A stretch of DNA of 54,161 bases from DATBFU01 sp035498405 (GTDB lineage Bacteria > Acidobacteriota > Thermoanaerobaculia > UBA5066 > Gp7-AA6). Below are positions 41,168 to 49,347 of the stretch, in pieces (the stretch's first letter is position 1; the number at the start of each line of letters is the position of its first letter). The translations under genes were made by a program, and so were the position numbers. The notes under the pieces are model-generated. The model made no database searches. It saw nothing but the letters and a program-made list of their open reading frames with translations, and had not been told where the DNA came from. The stretch covers positions 1 to 54,161 of the forward strand of contig DATKAE010000111.1 of the NCBI GenBank assembly GCA_035498405.1, given 5' to 3'.

Positions 41168-42967
41168 TTGAGCGAACAGTCTCGGATTCCATACGAGGCG
41201 AGCGATCTCGGGGGCAAGCGCATCCTCGTGCTCGCCGCGCACCCGGACGACGAGGTGGCGGGTCCCGGCGGAACGGTGGCGCTCTCGGCGCCGGCGGCCG
41301 AGAGCGTCCGCATCTGGATCGCGACCGACGGCACCGGGCAGGAAGGGGTGGCGCCGGGCGGCGAAGCCGAATACGGTCGGCGCCGGCGGCAGGAGTCGCT
41401 CGGCGCGGCGAGAGTTCTGGGACTTCCGGAGCCCGAGTTCGGGGGTCTGCCGGACCGCGACCTCCTCCGGCGGTCCGAGGAGCTGCGGCTCGCCGTCGAG
41501 TCCCTGTTCGACGCGGTGCGGCCCGACCTGGTCTTTTGTCCGTCGCCGGTGGAGATCCATCCCGACCACCGGGCCCTCGCGGAGGCCCTGTACGGGCGGG
41601 TCGCGGCCTCCCGGGCGGAGGATGCGGACCACGATCTCTATCGCTTCGTCCGGATCGCCTTCTACGAAATTTCGCATCCCTTGCTGCCGAACGCGTTGGT
41701 GGACATCGCCGCGGCCGCGGAGAAGAAGGAGCGCGCCGCCGCCGAGTTCGCCAGCCAACAAATCGTTCGCGACTACGCGGGCGCCGTCGCGGGCTTGAAC
41801 GCCTACCGTCGTTTGACGCTATCGGGTCGCGGACCCGTCGAGGCCTTTCGCGTCGTGACTTACGAGGAGGCCTCCACACGCTCGCTCGAGGAATTTTGCC
41901 GCTCGATCGGCCCGGCGAGGGTCGAGCCCGGCGGCAGGGGTGTGGCGCCCGTGGCCGCCATCGTGAGAACCCGCAATCGGCCGGCGCTGTTGCGGGAGGC
42001 CGTCGAGAGCCTCGCGGGCCAGACGCAGCGACCGGCTTGCGTCGTGGTCGTCAACGACGGCGGAGCTGCCGTGGAGGGGATCCTCGCGCCCCTGCGCGAG
42101 GCCTTCCCGATCCTCCTCGAGGAGCTGCCCTCGCGCCGCGGGCGGTCGGCCGCCGGCAACCGCGGACTGGCCCGTGCGGAGCAGGAGCTCGTGGGCTTCC
42201 TGGACGACGACGACCGCTGCTACGCGGACCACTTCGAGCGCCTCGTCCGCGCGCACCGGGCGGGACCCGAGGCGGTCGTCTACGCCGATGCGGCCACGGT
42301 TCTGTACCGGCGCGAGGGCGAAGCCTGGCGCGAGAGCCAGCGGACGCTGCAATACTCGCTCGATTTCGACCCCGACTACCTGCTGCTCGCCAACTACATC
42401 CCGATCCATTCGCTGCTCGCGCCGGCAGCGTTGATCTCGAAGGCGGGCGGTTTCGACGAGAAGCTCGAATACTCGGAGGACTGGGATCTGCTGATTCGGC
42501 TCTCGGCCGAGACCTCCTTCCGCCACGTGCGCGCCGTGACCTGCGAGTACCGGGTCTTCGAAGAGCGAGAGGGCGACCCCGCCCACGTCGGCGCTGGAGC
42601 GGCCGCCTTTCAGAAGGCCCGCCAGGAGATCTACGAGCGCTACCGGAGCCGGCGAACCGAGCAAGGCCTGGCGCGTGTGATCGACCGCCTGCGAGCCCAG
42701 ATTTCGGTTTGGTACCACCGGGACGGCGAGACGCGAGAAAAGCTCGCGCGGCTGCCGGAGCTGGAGGCGCGCAACGCCGCGCTCGAAGGCGAGCGCCTGC
42801 GGCATCTCGCGCGCACCGCGGATCTTCTTCAGGCCAACGAAGAGTATCGGGTGCACGTGTCGGCCCTGCATCGAGAGGTCGAGCGGTTGAACGGGTTGCT
42901 CGAGCGCATCTACGCCTCGCGCACCTGGAGGCTCCACCTCTGGCTCGATCGCCTGCGCGGGCGGTGA
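41168..42967 (+). CDS. Fusion of PIG-L deacetylase, GT2 glycosyltransferase and C-terminal coiled coil
   Basis: Bifunctional protein of 599 residues. The N-terminal PIG-L domain (about 15-245) has the zinc motif AHPDDE (24-29) and HPDH (131-134), indicating an N-acetylsugar deacetylase. A GT-A glycosyltransferase domain follows (about 265-470) with AAIVRTRNRPALLREAVESL, VVVVNDGG, GNRGLARAEQELVGFLDDDD and EYSEDWDLLIRLS. The C-terminus is coiled coil (about 525-580), ending YASRTWRLHLWLD, a tail common on polysaccharide glycosyltransferases. TTG 41168 is the best start, because the frame upstream is only a shadow of the previous gene. The fusion suggests deacetylation and transfer on one intermediate. 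Confidence 0.9.
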   Translation: MSEQSRIPYEASDLGGKRILVLAAHPDDEVAGPGGTVALSAPAAESVRIWIATDGTGQEGVAPGGEAEYGRRRRQESLGAARVLGLPEPEFGGLPDRDLLRRSEELRLAVESLFDAVRPDLVFCPSPVEIHPDHRALAEALYGRVAASRAEDADHDLYRFVRIAFYEISHPLLPNALVDIAAAAEKKERAAAEFASQQIVRDYAGAVAGLNAYRRLTLSGRGPVEAFRVVTYEEASTRSLEEFCRSIGPARVEPGGRGVAPVAAIVRTRNRPALLREAVESLAGQTQRPACVVVVNDGGAAVEGILAPLREAFPILLEELPSRRGRSAAGNRGLARAEQELVGFLDDDDRCYADHFERLVRAHRAGPEAVVYADAATVLYRREGEAWRESQRTLQYSLDFDPDYLLLANYIPIHSLLAPAALISKAGGFDEKLEYSEDWDLLIRLSAETSFRHVRAVTCEYRVFEEREGDPAHVGAGAAAFQKARQEIYERYRSRRTEQGLARVIDRLRAQISVWYHRDGETREKLARLPELEARNAALEGERLRHLARTADLLQANEEYRVHVSALHREVERLNGLLERIYASRTWRLHLWLDRLRGR

Positions 42968-42974
42968 GGGTGTC

Positions 42975-44201
42975 ATGAAGCGGGTCGTCGTGCTCGCGCC
43001 CGAACCGATCCGGCCCCGGATGGCGGGAATGGGAATTCGCGCGCTCGAACTCGCGCGGACTCTTTCTCGGGAGTTCGAAGTGAGCGTTCTCGTGCCGAAT
43101 GCCGAGGAAGAGGCGCGGCCGGTGGCCGGTCCGCTTCCGGTCGTTTCCCTCGGCGCCGTGGACCTCCCGGCCGCGGCCGCGGGCGCCGATTCGGCGGTGG
43201 TTTCGGGGCACGCCGCCAGCGCCTGGTTCCGCCAGGTTCCTGACGTCCCGGTCGCGGCGGACTTGTACGATCCATTTCCCATCGAGAACCTGCATTACGC
43301 TCCGGCACTCGGACCGGAAGCCGCGCAACATGACCGGGCGGCGATGGCCCTCGCGCTGGCGCGGGCGGACTTCTTTCTTTGTGCCTCGCCCGAGCAGCGG
43401 CTCTTCTACGCCGGGGCGCTCTACGCCTCCGGCCGAATCGGGCCAGGAAACTTCTCCCGGGACCCGTCGCTCGAAAGGTTGCTGGCGGTGGTTCCGTTTG
43501 GCGTACCGGAAGAGCCCGCGCGCGGGGATCGTCTCCGGGGACGCCTGGCTGCGGGAGTCGCGGCGGAGGGCCCGCTCCTTCTTTTCGGCGGCGTCTACGA
43601 TTGGAACGAGCCGGACCTGCTGCTCGAGGCCTGGCCGCGGCTCGCCGCGGGCATTCCGGACGCGCGGTTGCTCTTTTTCGAGAATCCCAATCCGGAATCG
43701 ACCCCGCAGCGGGCCTATGCGCGGACCCGCGAGAAGGCACGGGAGCTCGATCGGGAGGGCCAAGCCATCGTTTTTTCCCCGTGGCTCCCGTACGCCGAGC
43801 GGGCCGACCTCTACGCGGCCTCCGATCTGCTCGTGTCGACCTCGGCGGAGGGTCTCGAATCGGACCTGGCCTTTCGCACGCGGCTGCTCGACGCGGCCTG
43901 GGGAGGGGTTCCCTGCGTCTCGGTCGCCGGAGGGAGGCTCGCCCAGGACCTGGAGCGGGCCGGCGCCGGGCGATGCGCCGCGCGCGATCCGCAGGCGTTG
44001 GTTGACGCGATTCGGGAGATGCTCGCGAGAGGCGGCTCGGCTCGCGAGGCCGCCCGAGCGTTTGCGGTCGGCAAGAGCTGGGGTCGGGTCGCTCGACCGC
44101 TCGTGGGCTGGTGCCGTTCCGCCGCCCTCGATCCCGGACGAATTTCGGCTCCGGTTGCGCGGTCGCGGTCTGGCTGGGGCCGGTGGCTTTCCCGCGCCTG
44201 A
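42975..44201 (+). CDS. GT-B-fold glycosyltransferase
   Basis: Product of 408 residues. The N-terminus is VVVLAPEPIRPRMAGMGIRALELA, a typical GT4 opening with a glycine-rich loop. The second domain includes GPLLLFGGVYDWNEPDLLLEAWPRL, ADLYAASDLLVSTSAEGLE and FRTRLLDAAWGGVPCVSVAGG. The usual E-x7-E is modified, so donor and mechanism cannot be specified. ATG 42975 is seven bases after the PIG-L/GT2 fusion, hence the same operon. A 54-base gap follows. Confidence 0.88.
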   Translation: MKRVVVLAPEPIRPRMAGMGIRALELARTLSREFEVSVLVPNAEEEARPVAGPLPVVSLGAVDLPAAAAGADSAVVSGHAASAWFRQVPDVPVAADLYDPFPIENLHYAPALGPEAAQHDRAAMALALARADFFLCASPEQRLFYAGALYASGRIGPGNFSRDPSLERLLAVVPFGVPEEPARGDRLRGRLAAGVAAEGPLLLFGGVYDWNEPDLLLEAWPRLAAGIPDARLLFFENPNPESTPQRAYARTREKARELDREGQAIVFSPWLPYAERADLYAASDLLVSTSAEGLESDLAFRTRLLDAAWGGVPCVSVAGGRLAQDLERAGAGRCAARDPQALVDAIREMLARGGSAREAARAFAVGKSWGRVARPLVGWCRSAALDPGRISAPVARSRSGWGRWLSRA

Positions 44202-44242
44202 ACTCGCCGGGTCGACTCTGTCGCCGGTCTCCGAGTCTCCCT

Positions 44243-44248
44243 TATAGT
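44243..44248 (+). promoter_or_regulatory. -10-like TATAGT seven bases before a GT2 start
   Basis: TATAGT (five of six to TATAAT) ends seven bases before the ATG at 44256; the spacer is almost all C, so no Shine-Dalgarno is possible. This fits an internal promoter giving a leaderless transcript for the last two glycosyltransferase genes. Confidence 0.4.
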
Positions 44249-44255
44249 CCCCCCG

Positions 44256-45449
44256 ATGGCGGCTCCCGAGCTCTCGATCGTCGTCGTTCACCACCGCGGC
44301 CTTGGGCACGTTCTCGAGGCGCTGGACGGCATCGCGGCGGGCACGGAAGGATTGAGCGCCGAGACGCTGCTGGTGGACAACTCCGGCGGGGCGGACTTGT
44401 CCGAGGCCTTTCGCCGGCATCCGGAGCTCCGGCGGGTCGCGGCGCCGGGAAATGTCGGGTTTGCGGCGGGCTGTCGGCTGGGAGCCGAGGCCGCGCGGGC
44501 GCGGGCGCTCGCCTTCGTCAACGATGACGCGGTGGTCGAGCCGGAAGCGCTCGGGAGGCTCGCCTCGGCGCTCGCCGCCGCGCCGCCGGATGTGACGGCT
44601 GTCGCCGGCCGGCTGACGGACTGGGCGGGCCGGAGGAACGATTTCTCCGACGGATTCCTGACCTTCGACGGGCACGCGTTTGCCGCCGAAGCGGGCCGGC
44701 CGCTCGAGCGCGTGCGCGAGTCGCCGCCGGGGGAGGAGCGGCTATTTGCCTGCGGAGGTCTGATGTCGGTTCGCCGCGAGGAGTTTCTGGAGTCGGGGGC
44801 CTTCGACGACGACTATTTCGCGTACCTGGAGGATGTCGATTTCGGGTGGCGACAATGGATCCAGGGGCGCCGGGTGGTGGCCGAGCCTCGAGCCGTTGCC
44901 CGGCACCGCGGGGGTGCCACGGGGGAGGCGCTCGGCATCTTCGCGCGCGGATTTCTCTTCGAGCGCAATGCCTTCGCGACCGCATTCAAGAACTTCGACC
45001 GCGAGCACTTCCGAGCGCTGATGCCGGCGGTCCTCGCTGCTTTCCTCGGACGCGTGGCGGAAATGCTTTCCACGCGCAATCCCGGGGCTTCGGAGCTCGC
45101 GCGCGATCCCTACGCGTCGGCTCCGCACCGGCGTCCCGCCTGGGCTCTTCTCTTCGGAATCTCGGAGCGCCCCGCCGCCGCCCGCCTCGAGGACCCCTTG
45201 ACGCTCGCCCACCTGCGGGCTCTGCTTTGGATCCACCGAAACCGCGAGAGGCTCGCGGCCAAGAGGCACGCCGTCCAGGCCCGTCGTCGGCGGTCGGACG
45301 CAGAAATCTTCGCCAAGTTTCCGCTCCGAATCGTGCCGACCTATCCGGGCGACGCTCAGTTCGAGACCGACTTCTTCGGAGAATTTCTCACGGGCGGGCC
45401 GAGCCTGGTGCGGTCGACGCTCGCCGAGATCCTCGAGGCCGGAGCGTGA
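44256..45449 (+). CDS. Family 2 glycosyltransferase (rhamnosyltransferase-like)
   Basis: GT-A enzyme of 397 residues: LSIVVVHHRGLGHVLEALDG, AAPGNVGFAAGCRLGAEAAR, LAFVNDDAVVEPEAL (metal-binding Asp pair), CGGLMSVRREEFLESGAFDDDYF and YLEDVDFGWR, the rhamnosyltransferase-like pattern. The C-terminal 150 residues are helical and basic and may associate with the membrane or a partner. ATG 44256 follows a TATAGT with no ribosome binding site. Its TGA overlaps the GTG of the next glycosyltransferase (GTGA). Confidence 0.9.
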   Translation: MAAPELSIVVVHHRGLGHVLEALDGIAAGTEGLSAETLLVDNSGGADLSEAFRRHPELRRVAAPGNVGFAAGCRLGAEAARARALAFVNDDAVVEPEALGRLASALAAAPPDVTAVAGRLTDWAGRRNDFSDGFLTFDGHAFAAEAGRPLERVRESPPGEERLFACGGLMSVRREEFLESGAFDDDYFAYLEDVDFGWRQWIQGRRVVAEPRAVARHRGGATGEALGIFARGFLFERNAFATAFKNFDREHFRALMPAVLAAFLGRVAEMLSTRNPGASELARDPYASAPHRRPAWALLFGISERPAAARLEDPLTLAHLRALLWIHRNRERLAAKRHAVQARRRRSDAEIFAKFPLRIVPTYPGDAQFETDFFGEFLTGGPSLVRSTLAEILEAGA

Positions 45450-46447
45450 CGCCGTCCTTCGCGGTCGTCATCCCGACGTTTCAGCGGCCGGTGACGCTCT
45501 TTCGCGTGCTCGAAGCGCTCGGTCTTCAAAGGGACGCGCCGGAGTTCGAGGTCGTCGTGGTGGACGACGGCTCGGCCGACGAGACGCCGCAGCTTCTCGC
45601 GCGCTATCGCCCGTCCTATCCATTCCGGTTCTTCACGCAGTCCAATTCCGGTCCCGCGGGGGCCCGGAATCGAGGAATTGAGGAAGCGCGAGCGCCCCTG
45701 ATTCTCTTTCTGGGGGATGACACGGTGCCGGAGCCGCCGCTCTTGTCGGTTCACGCTCGGGCGCACCGGGAGCGGTCGGCCGACCGCGTCGCCGTGCTCG
45801 GCTACACGACATGGCCCGAGGACCGACGCGTCACGCCGTTTCTCCACCACATCAACGAGTATGGGCTGCAGTTCGGGTACGGCCTGATCGAGGATCCGGA
45901 GTCGGTGCCCTTCAACTTCTTCTACACATCGAATATCTCGCTCTCGCGATCCTTGCTCTACGAGGCTGACCTCTTCGATACCACGTTCCCGCACGCCGCC
46001 TGGGAGGACATCGAAATCGCCTATCGGTTGACTCGGCGGGGGATGCGGATCGTCTATCGGCCGGAGGCCGTGGCCCGCCACTATCACGAGATCTCCTTCG
46101 CCTCCTTCCGGATGCGGCAAGCCAACTCTGGCGAATCGGCCGCTGTCTTCTACGAAAAGCACCCCGAGCTCGCCGATTTCCTGGGCGTTGCCGAGGCCCT
46201 GTCGTTCCCGCAACGCCAGACGCTCTTGGGCCGTTTGCAGGCGTTTTGGGCGGGACTCGCCGAGCAATGGGAGCTGCCGGGGGGGCGCCGCGCCATCGAG
46301 CGTGTGCTCCGAGAGGACTATCTGCGAGGCCTGAAGCGCGCTCTGGCGGATGGCGGCAGCCACCGTTCCCTTGGAGGGGACGCCCTGACTCCCGCCGAGG
46401 GCACTCGTCTCGACGAGACTCGAGGCGCTACATCCCGAAGCTCCTGA
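45446..46447 (+). CDS. Family 2 glycosyltransferase
   Basis: GT-A enzyme of 333 residues: SFAVVIPTFQRPVTLFRVLE, EVVVVDDGSADET, GPAGARNRGIEEARAPLILF, FLGDDTVPEP (Asp-Asp metal site) and HAAWEDIEIAYRLTRRG (acceptor-site ED motif). It is a textbook GT2 core with a helical C-terminal tail rich in Arg, Gly and Thr. The frame is open upstream as a shadow of the previous gene. GTG 45446 overlaps the preceding stop as GTGA. It is the last glycosyltransferase of the rightward operon; 81 bases separate it from the PEGA-protein gene. Confidence 0.92.
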   Translation: MTPSFAVVIPTFQRPVTLFRVLEALGLQRDAPEFEVVVVDDGSADETPQLLARYRPSYPFRFFTQSNSGPAGARNRGIEEARAPLILFLGDDTVPEPPLLSVHARAHRERSADRVAVLGYTTWPEDRRVTPFLHHINEYGLQFGYGLIEDPESVPFNFFYTSNISLSRSLLYEADLFDTTFPHAAWEDIEIAYRLTRRGMRIVYRPEAVARHYHEISFASFRMRQANSGESAAVFYEKHPELADFLGVAEALSFPQRQTLLGRLQAFWAGLAEQWELPGGRRAIERVLREDYLRGLKRALADGGSHRSLGGDALTPAEGTRLDETRGATSRSS

Positions 46448-46528
46448 GGAAAAACGACTTATTTCGTGGCCGCTGGGCGATGCAAATGGCTCTGGTTTTG
46501 CTCTTCACCTAGTCGGAGGCTTATGGCC

Positions 46529-47641
46529 ATGAGAAGAGTAATTCTGGCAGCGATGGTGCTCATGCTGCTTTTGTTCCCGGCGGCGGCGATCGCCCAGCAC
46601 GGTGGTGGAGGTGGAGGGCACTCCGGCGGCGGAGGAGGCCACGGTGGGGGCGGAGGCCACGGTGGAGGGGGATGGAGCGGCGGCCACGGCGGAGGAGGCC
46701 ACGGCGGCTATTGGGGTGGCGGCCACGGAGGCTACTGGGGCGGTGGCCACGGTTACTGGGGTGGCCGCGGCTATTGGGGCGGCTGGCGCGGAGGGTACTG
46801 GTATCCGGGTTGGGGCTGGGGTTGGGGAGTCGGTGTCGGGTGGGGATGGGGATATCCCTACTATGGGTACTGGGGCTACGGGTATCCGTACTACGGCTAC
46901 GGCTACGGGTACGCCTCCCCGGGTTCTGTGTACGCCGTGCCGGGGTACTGGGCAGTGATCGACACGGGGGTTTCGCCGGATGAGGCGCGTGTCTACCTGG
47001 ACGGCGAGTACATCGGGACCGCCGACGACTTCGACGGGTTTCCCGACTACCTGTACCTGCAGAAGGGACACTACCGACTCGAGTTCCGCCTCGAGGGTTT
47101 CGAGACGAAAGTGGTCGAGCTCGACGCCCGGCCGGGCACGAAACTGAAGATCGACGACAAGCTACAGAAGATCAAGGGCGCCAAGCAGTACGGGTCCTAC
47201 GACACTCCCGAGCCGCCGGGAGGCGTGCAGCGTTTCTTCGGAAAGGGTCGGGATGGGAGCACGGTCGTCTCGCCGCCGGGGGACGCGGGGCCCGGAGCCG
47301 GCTATGGTGAGGAGAATCAGGCCTCACCGCCTCCAGCCGCATCCTCTCCCGGCGATTCTTGGCGAGATCGGCCGAGCGGCTCCGGCGTCACGACGGTGCG
47401 GCCGGGGAGGTCTCACTCAACCCGGCTGATCATTAGAGCAATGCCTCCGGATGCAGCCGTGTATGTCGACGATCGATTTGTCGGCACGGCGCAGGAGGTC
47501 TCCGAGGAGGAACGAGGACTGAAGGTCGAGCCTGGCCCGCATGCGGTGACCGTCTCGCGTCCCGGCTTCAAGGACAGGACGGTCAAGGTTCAGGTCGAGG
47601 TCGGGCAATCCGAATCGGTCGAGGTCGAGCTGGAACGCTGA
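46529..47641 (+). CDS. Secreted Gly/His/Trp/Tyr-rich protein with two PEGA domains
   Basis: Secreted protein of 370 residues of unknown function. It has a signal peptide (1-23, ending AIAQ) and then about 105 residues of low complexity: first Gly-His repeats (GGGGGHGG type), then Gly-Tyr-Trp repeats (GGYWGGGHG, GWGWGWG, YYGYGYGY). Two PEGA domains follow (about 155-210, ARVYLDGEYIGTADDF; about 300-365, AAVYVDDRFVGTAQEV), joined by a Pro/Ser/Gly linker. PEGA domains are small surface beta-folds; the His-rich part could bind metal. Two in-frame ATGs exist; 46529 lies nine bases from CGGAGG, the better spacing than 46523. Confidence 0.85.
   Translation: MRRVILAAMVLMLLLFPAAAIAQHGGGGGGHSGGGGGHGGGGGHGGGGWSGGHGGGGHGGYWGGGHGGYWGGGHGYWGGRGYWGGWRGGYWYPGWGWGWGVGVGWGWGYPYYGYWGYGYPYYGYGYGYASPGSVYAVPGYWAVIDTGVSPDEARVYLDGEYIGTADDFDGFPDYLYLQKGHYRLEFRLEGFETKVVELDARPGTKLKIDDKLQKIKGAKQYGSYDTPEPPGGVQRFFGKGRDGSTVVSPPGDAGPGAGYGEENQASPPPAASSPGDSWRDRPSGSGVTTVRPGRSHSTRLIIRAMPPDAAVYVDDRFVGTAQEVSEEERGLKVEPGPHAVTVSRPGFKDRTVKVQVEVGQSESVEVELER
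46599..46915 (+). repeat. Low-complexity coding repeat (GGH/GYW codons)
   Basis: Degenerate tandem repeats of GGA/GGC/GGT with CAC, TAT/TAC and TGG codons encode the Gly-His and Gly-Tyr-Trp tract of the PEGA protein. Such tracts are prone to slippage, so copy number may vary between strains. Confidence 0.85.
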
Positions 47642-47669
47642 GAGGGCTCGGATCCGGGCGAGGTTTCGG

Positions 47670-48632
47670 TCAGCGCACCGGGGCCTCGCCCGAAGGGCCG
47701 CGGGAGAGATAGAGGTCCAGCAAGAGGGACTCGTAATGGAGCCGCCGGTTGCCCCGGCGGCTGTCGGGCGGCGCATCGACGGCCCTGAGCGCTGCCCGCT
47801 CGAGCGCCGAGCGCGGAACCGTCTTCGCTATTCTCTGCAGCGGTCCCGCTACCGTGCGGTGGCGCAGAAGATCCGCAGACACGATACGGCTCGCGGCCGC
47901 GTCGGCGAGCAACTCCGCCAAGAGCCCTCCGCGCTCGTCGGTACGGGCAAGCGTCTCGGCGAGAAGCAGGAGCGCTGGCAGGCGCCCCCCTTCCAGACCC
48001 GCTTCGAGCGCCTCGAGCACGATTTCCCGAGCCCGTCGATACTGCGAGAGATCCTCGGGGCTGGTGTCCTTGCCTTCCCGCTCGGCCAGCGCGAGGTCGG
48101 GCACGTCTTCCTCCGAGAATCCTCGTTCGCGCCACGCGGCGAGACGCTCGGCGGGTGGGTCCGGTGGAATTCGCGCCACGGCACATCGGGACCGGATGGT
48201 CGTCGGCAGCGATTCGGGCCGCGTCGTCGTCAGGATCCACGAGAAACAGGAGCCGGGTTCTTCCAGGGTCTTCAGGAGGGCATTGCCTGCCTCCGCTCCA
48301 ATTTGTTCGGCGCGCGAAATGATCGCCACGCGTCGGCGGCTCTCGTAGGGACGCCCGGCGGCGAAGGCGATGGCCTCGCGGATGCGATCGATCCGGATTT
48401 GAACCCCTTCCGGCGCGATGACGAGGAGATCCGGGTGTAGTCCCGCGGCGACCCGCCGGCAAGAGTCGCACCGGCGGTCCGGGTCATTCCCCGGGCAGAG
48501 CAACGCCGCGGCGAGCGCCGTCGACTCCCGCGCCAGGATCGCGTTTCCCGGGCCGGTCACGAGCAGGGCTCCGGGAAGGTTCCGGCCGCGCAGGATCCGG
48601 TCGGGCAGCGCGATGCGTTCCGACGAGTTCAA
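47670..48632 (-). CDS. holB: DNA polymerase III delta-prime subunit-like protein
   Basis: Clamp-loader subunit of 320 residues. It shows the delta-prime/AAA+ layout with a degenerate P-loop (ALLVTGPGNAILARES, no Lys-Thr), as is normal for delta-prime. The zinc-binding cysteines are CPGN...RRCDSCRRV, followed by the NALLKTLEEPG sensor region and TTIRSRC (SRC motif). TTG 48632 overlaps the tmk stop as TTGA and gives the expected start; no closer ATG or GTG exists. It is coupled to tmk, a common bacterial arrangement, and convergent with the PEGA-protein gene. Confidence 0.92.
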   Translation of the reverse strand: MNSSERIALPDRILRGRNLPGALLVTGPGNAILARESTALAAALLCPGNDPDRRCDSCRRVAAGLHPDLLVIAPEGVQIRIDRIREAIAFAAGRPYESRRRVAIISRAEQIGAEAGNALLKTLEEPGSCFSWILTTTRPESLPTTIRSRCAVARIPPDPPAERLAAWRERGFSEEDVPDLALAEREGKDTSPEDLSQYRRAREIVLEALEAGLEGGRLPALLLLAETLARTDERGGLLAELLADAAASRIVSADLLRHRTVAGPLQRIAKTVPRSALERAALRAVDAPPDSRRGNRRLHYESLLLDLYLSRGPSGEAPVR

Positions 48633-49252
48633 AGCGAAAAGCGCTCCGCGATGTGCTTCCAGGTCTCGGTGAAGACGGAGTCGGGATCTCCCTCCGAGTT
48701 GACCACGATGACGCGTTCCGGCTCCCGGCGCGCGATCTCGAGGTAGGCCGCGCGCACCGCGCGGTGAAAGGAGAGGTCCGCGCCCTCGAACCGACCCGTC
48801 CGCGCCCCGTCCCGCTTTCGCGCCCGCGCGAGCCCCGCTTCGGGCGCGAGATCGTAGAGCAGCGTCAACTCTGGTAGGAGCCCGTCCCGGGCGATGGCGT
48901 CGACCCGCCGGACGACACCGGCATCGAGGCCGCGGCCCGCGCACTGATAGGCCTCCGTCGAGTCGCTGAATCGATCGCACAGGACGAAGGCACCGGAGGC
49001 CACCGCGGGAGCGAGCACTTCCCGGACGTGCTGCCGACGGTCCGCCTCGATCAGGAGCCATTCGGTCACCGCATCGAGCTCCTTCTGGGCGGGGTCCATC
49101 AGCACGGCCCGGATCCGTTCTCCGACGGCCGTGCCGCCGGGTTCTCGCGTTTCGGTCACCGGGTGCCGGCGTTCGCGCAGGCGCGCTCCCGCCAGGGCGA
49201 GCTGCGTCGACTTCCCGCATCCTTCGACACCCTCGAACGTCACGAAAGGCAT
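48629..49252 (-). CDS. tmk: Thymidylate kinase
   Basis: Phosphorylates dTMP to dTDP. The 207-residue product has the P-loop GVEGCGKST (8-16), the TREPGGT segment, the DRFSDSTEAYQCAGRGLD region, which binds substrate and metal, and the distal LID residues RKRDGARTGRFEG. Start ATG 49252; a TATCCT hexamer lies nine bases before it. Its TGA overlaps the holB TTG. It is divergent from the membrane phosphatase gene. Confidence 0.95.
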   Translation of the reverse strand: MPFVTFEGVEGCGKSTQLALAGARLRERRHPVTETREPGGTAVGERIRAVLMDPAQKELDAVTEWLLIEADRRQHVREVLAPAVASGAFVLCDRFSDSTEAYQCAGRGLDAGVVRRVDAIARDGLLPELTLLYDLAPEAGLARARKRDGARTGRFEGADLSFHRAVRAAYLEIARREPERVIVVNSEGDPDSVFTETWKHIAERFSL

Positions 49253-49261
49253 GTCGGCGGA

Positions 49262-49267
49262 AGGATA
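49262..49267 (-). promoter_or_regulatory. -10-like TATCCT upstream of tmk
   Basis: TATCCT on the minus strand ends nine bases before the tmk ATG, and the spacer contains no Shine-Dalgarno. This is a weaker match than the other -10-like elements and fits the short-leader pattern seen elsewhere. Confidence 0.3.
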
Positions 49268-49347
49268 TCGGAGGCGGAGTCTCGCCGGGCGCCGGAAGGC
49301 GCGATCGGTTCGAGCGGTTAACATTGTCGTTTCCGAGGAGAGTGAGG

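Noticed and set aside
42051..44675. 874-codon minus-strand open frame opposite the glycosyltransferase genes
   Set aside because: Shadow of three real genes with catalytic motifs on the plus strand.
46480..46512. Ten-codon ORF (MQMALVLLFT) just before the PEGA-protein gene
   Set aside because: No ribosome binding site and far too short to distinguish from chance, although a leader peptide cannot be excluded.
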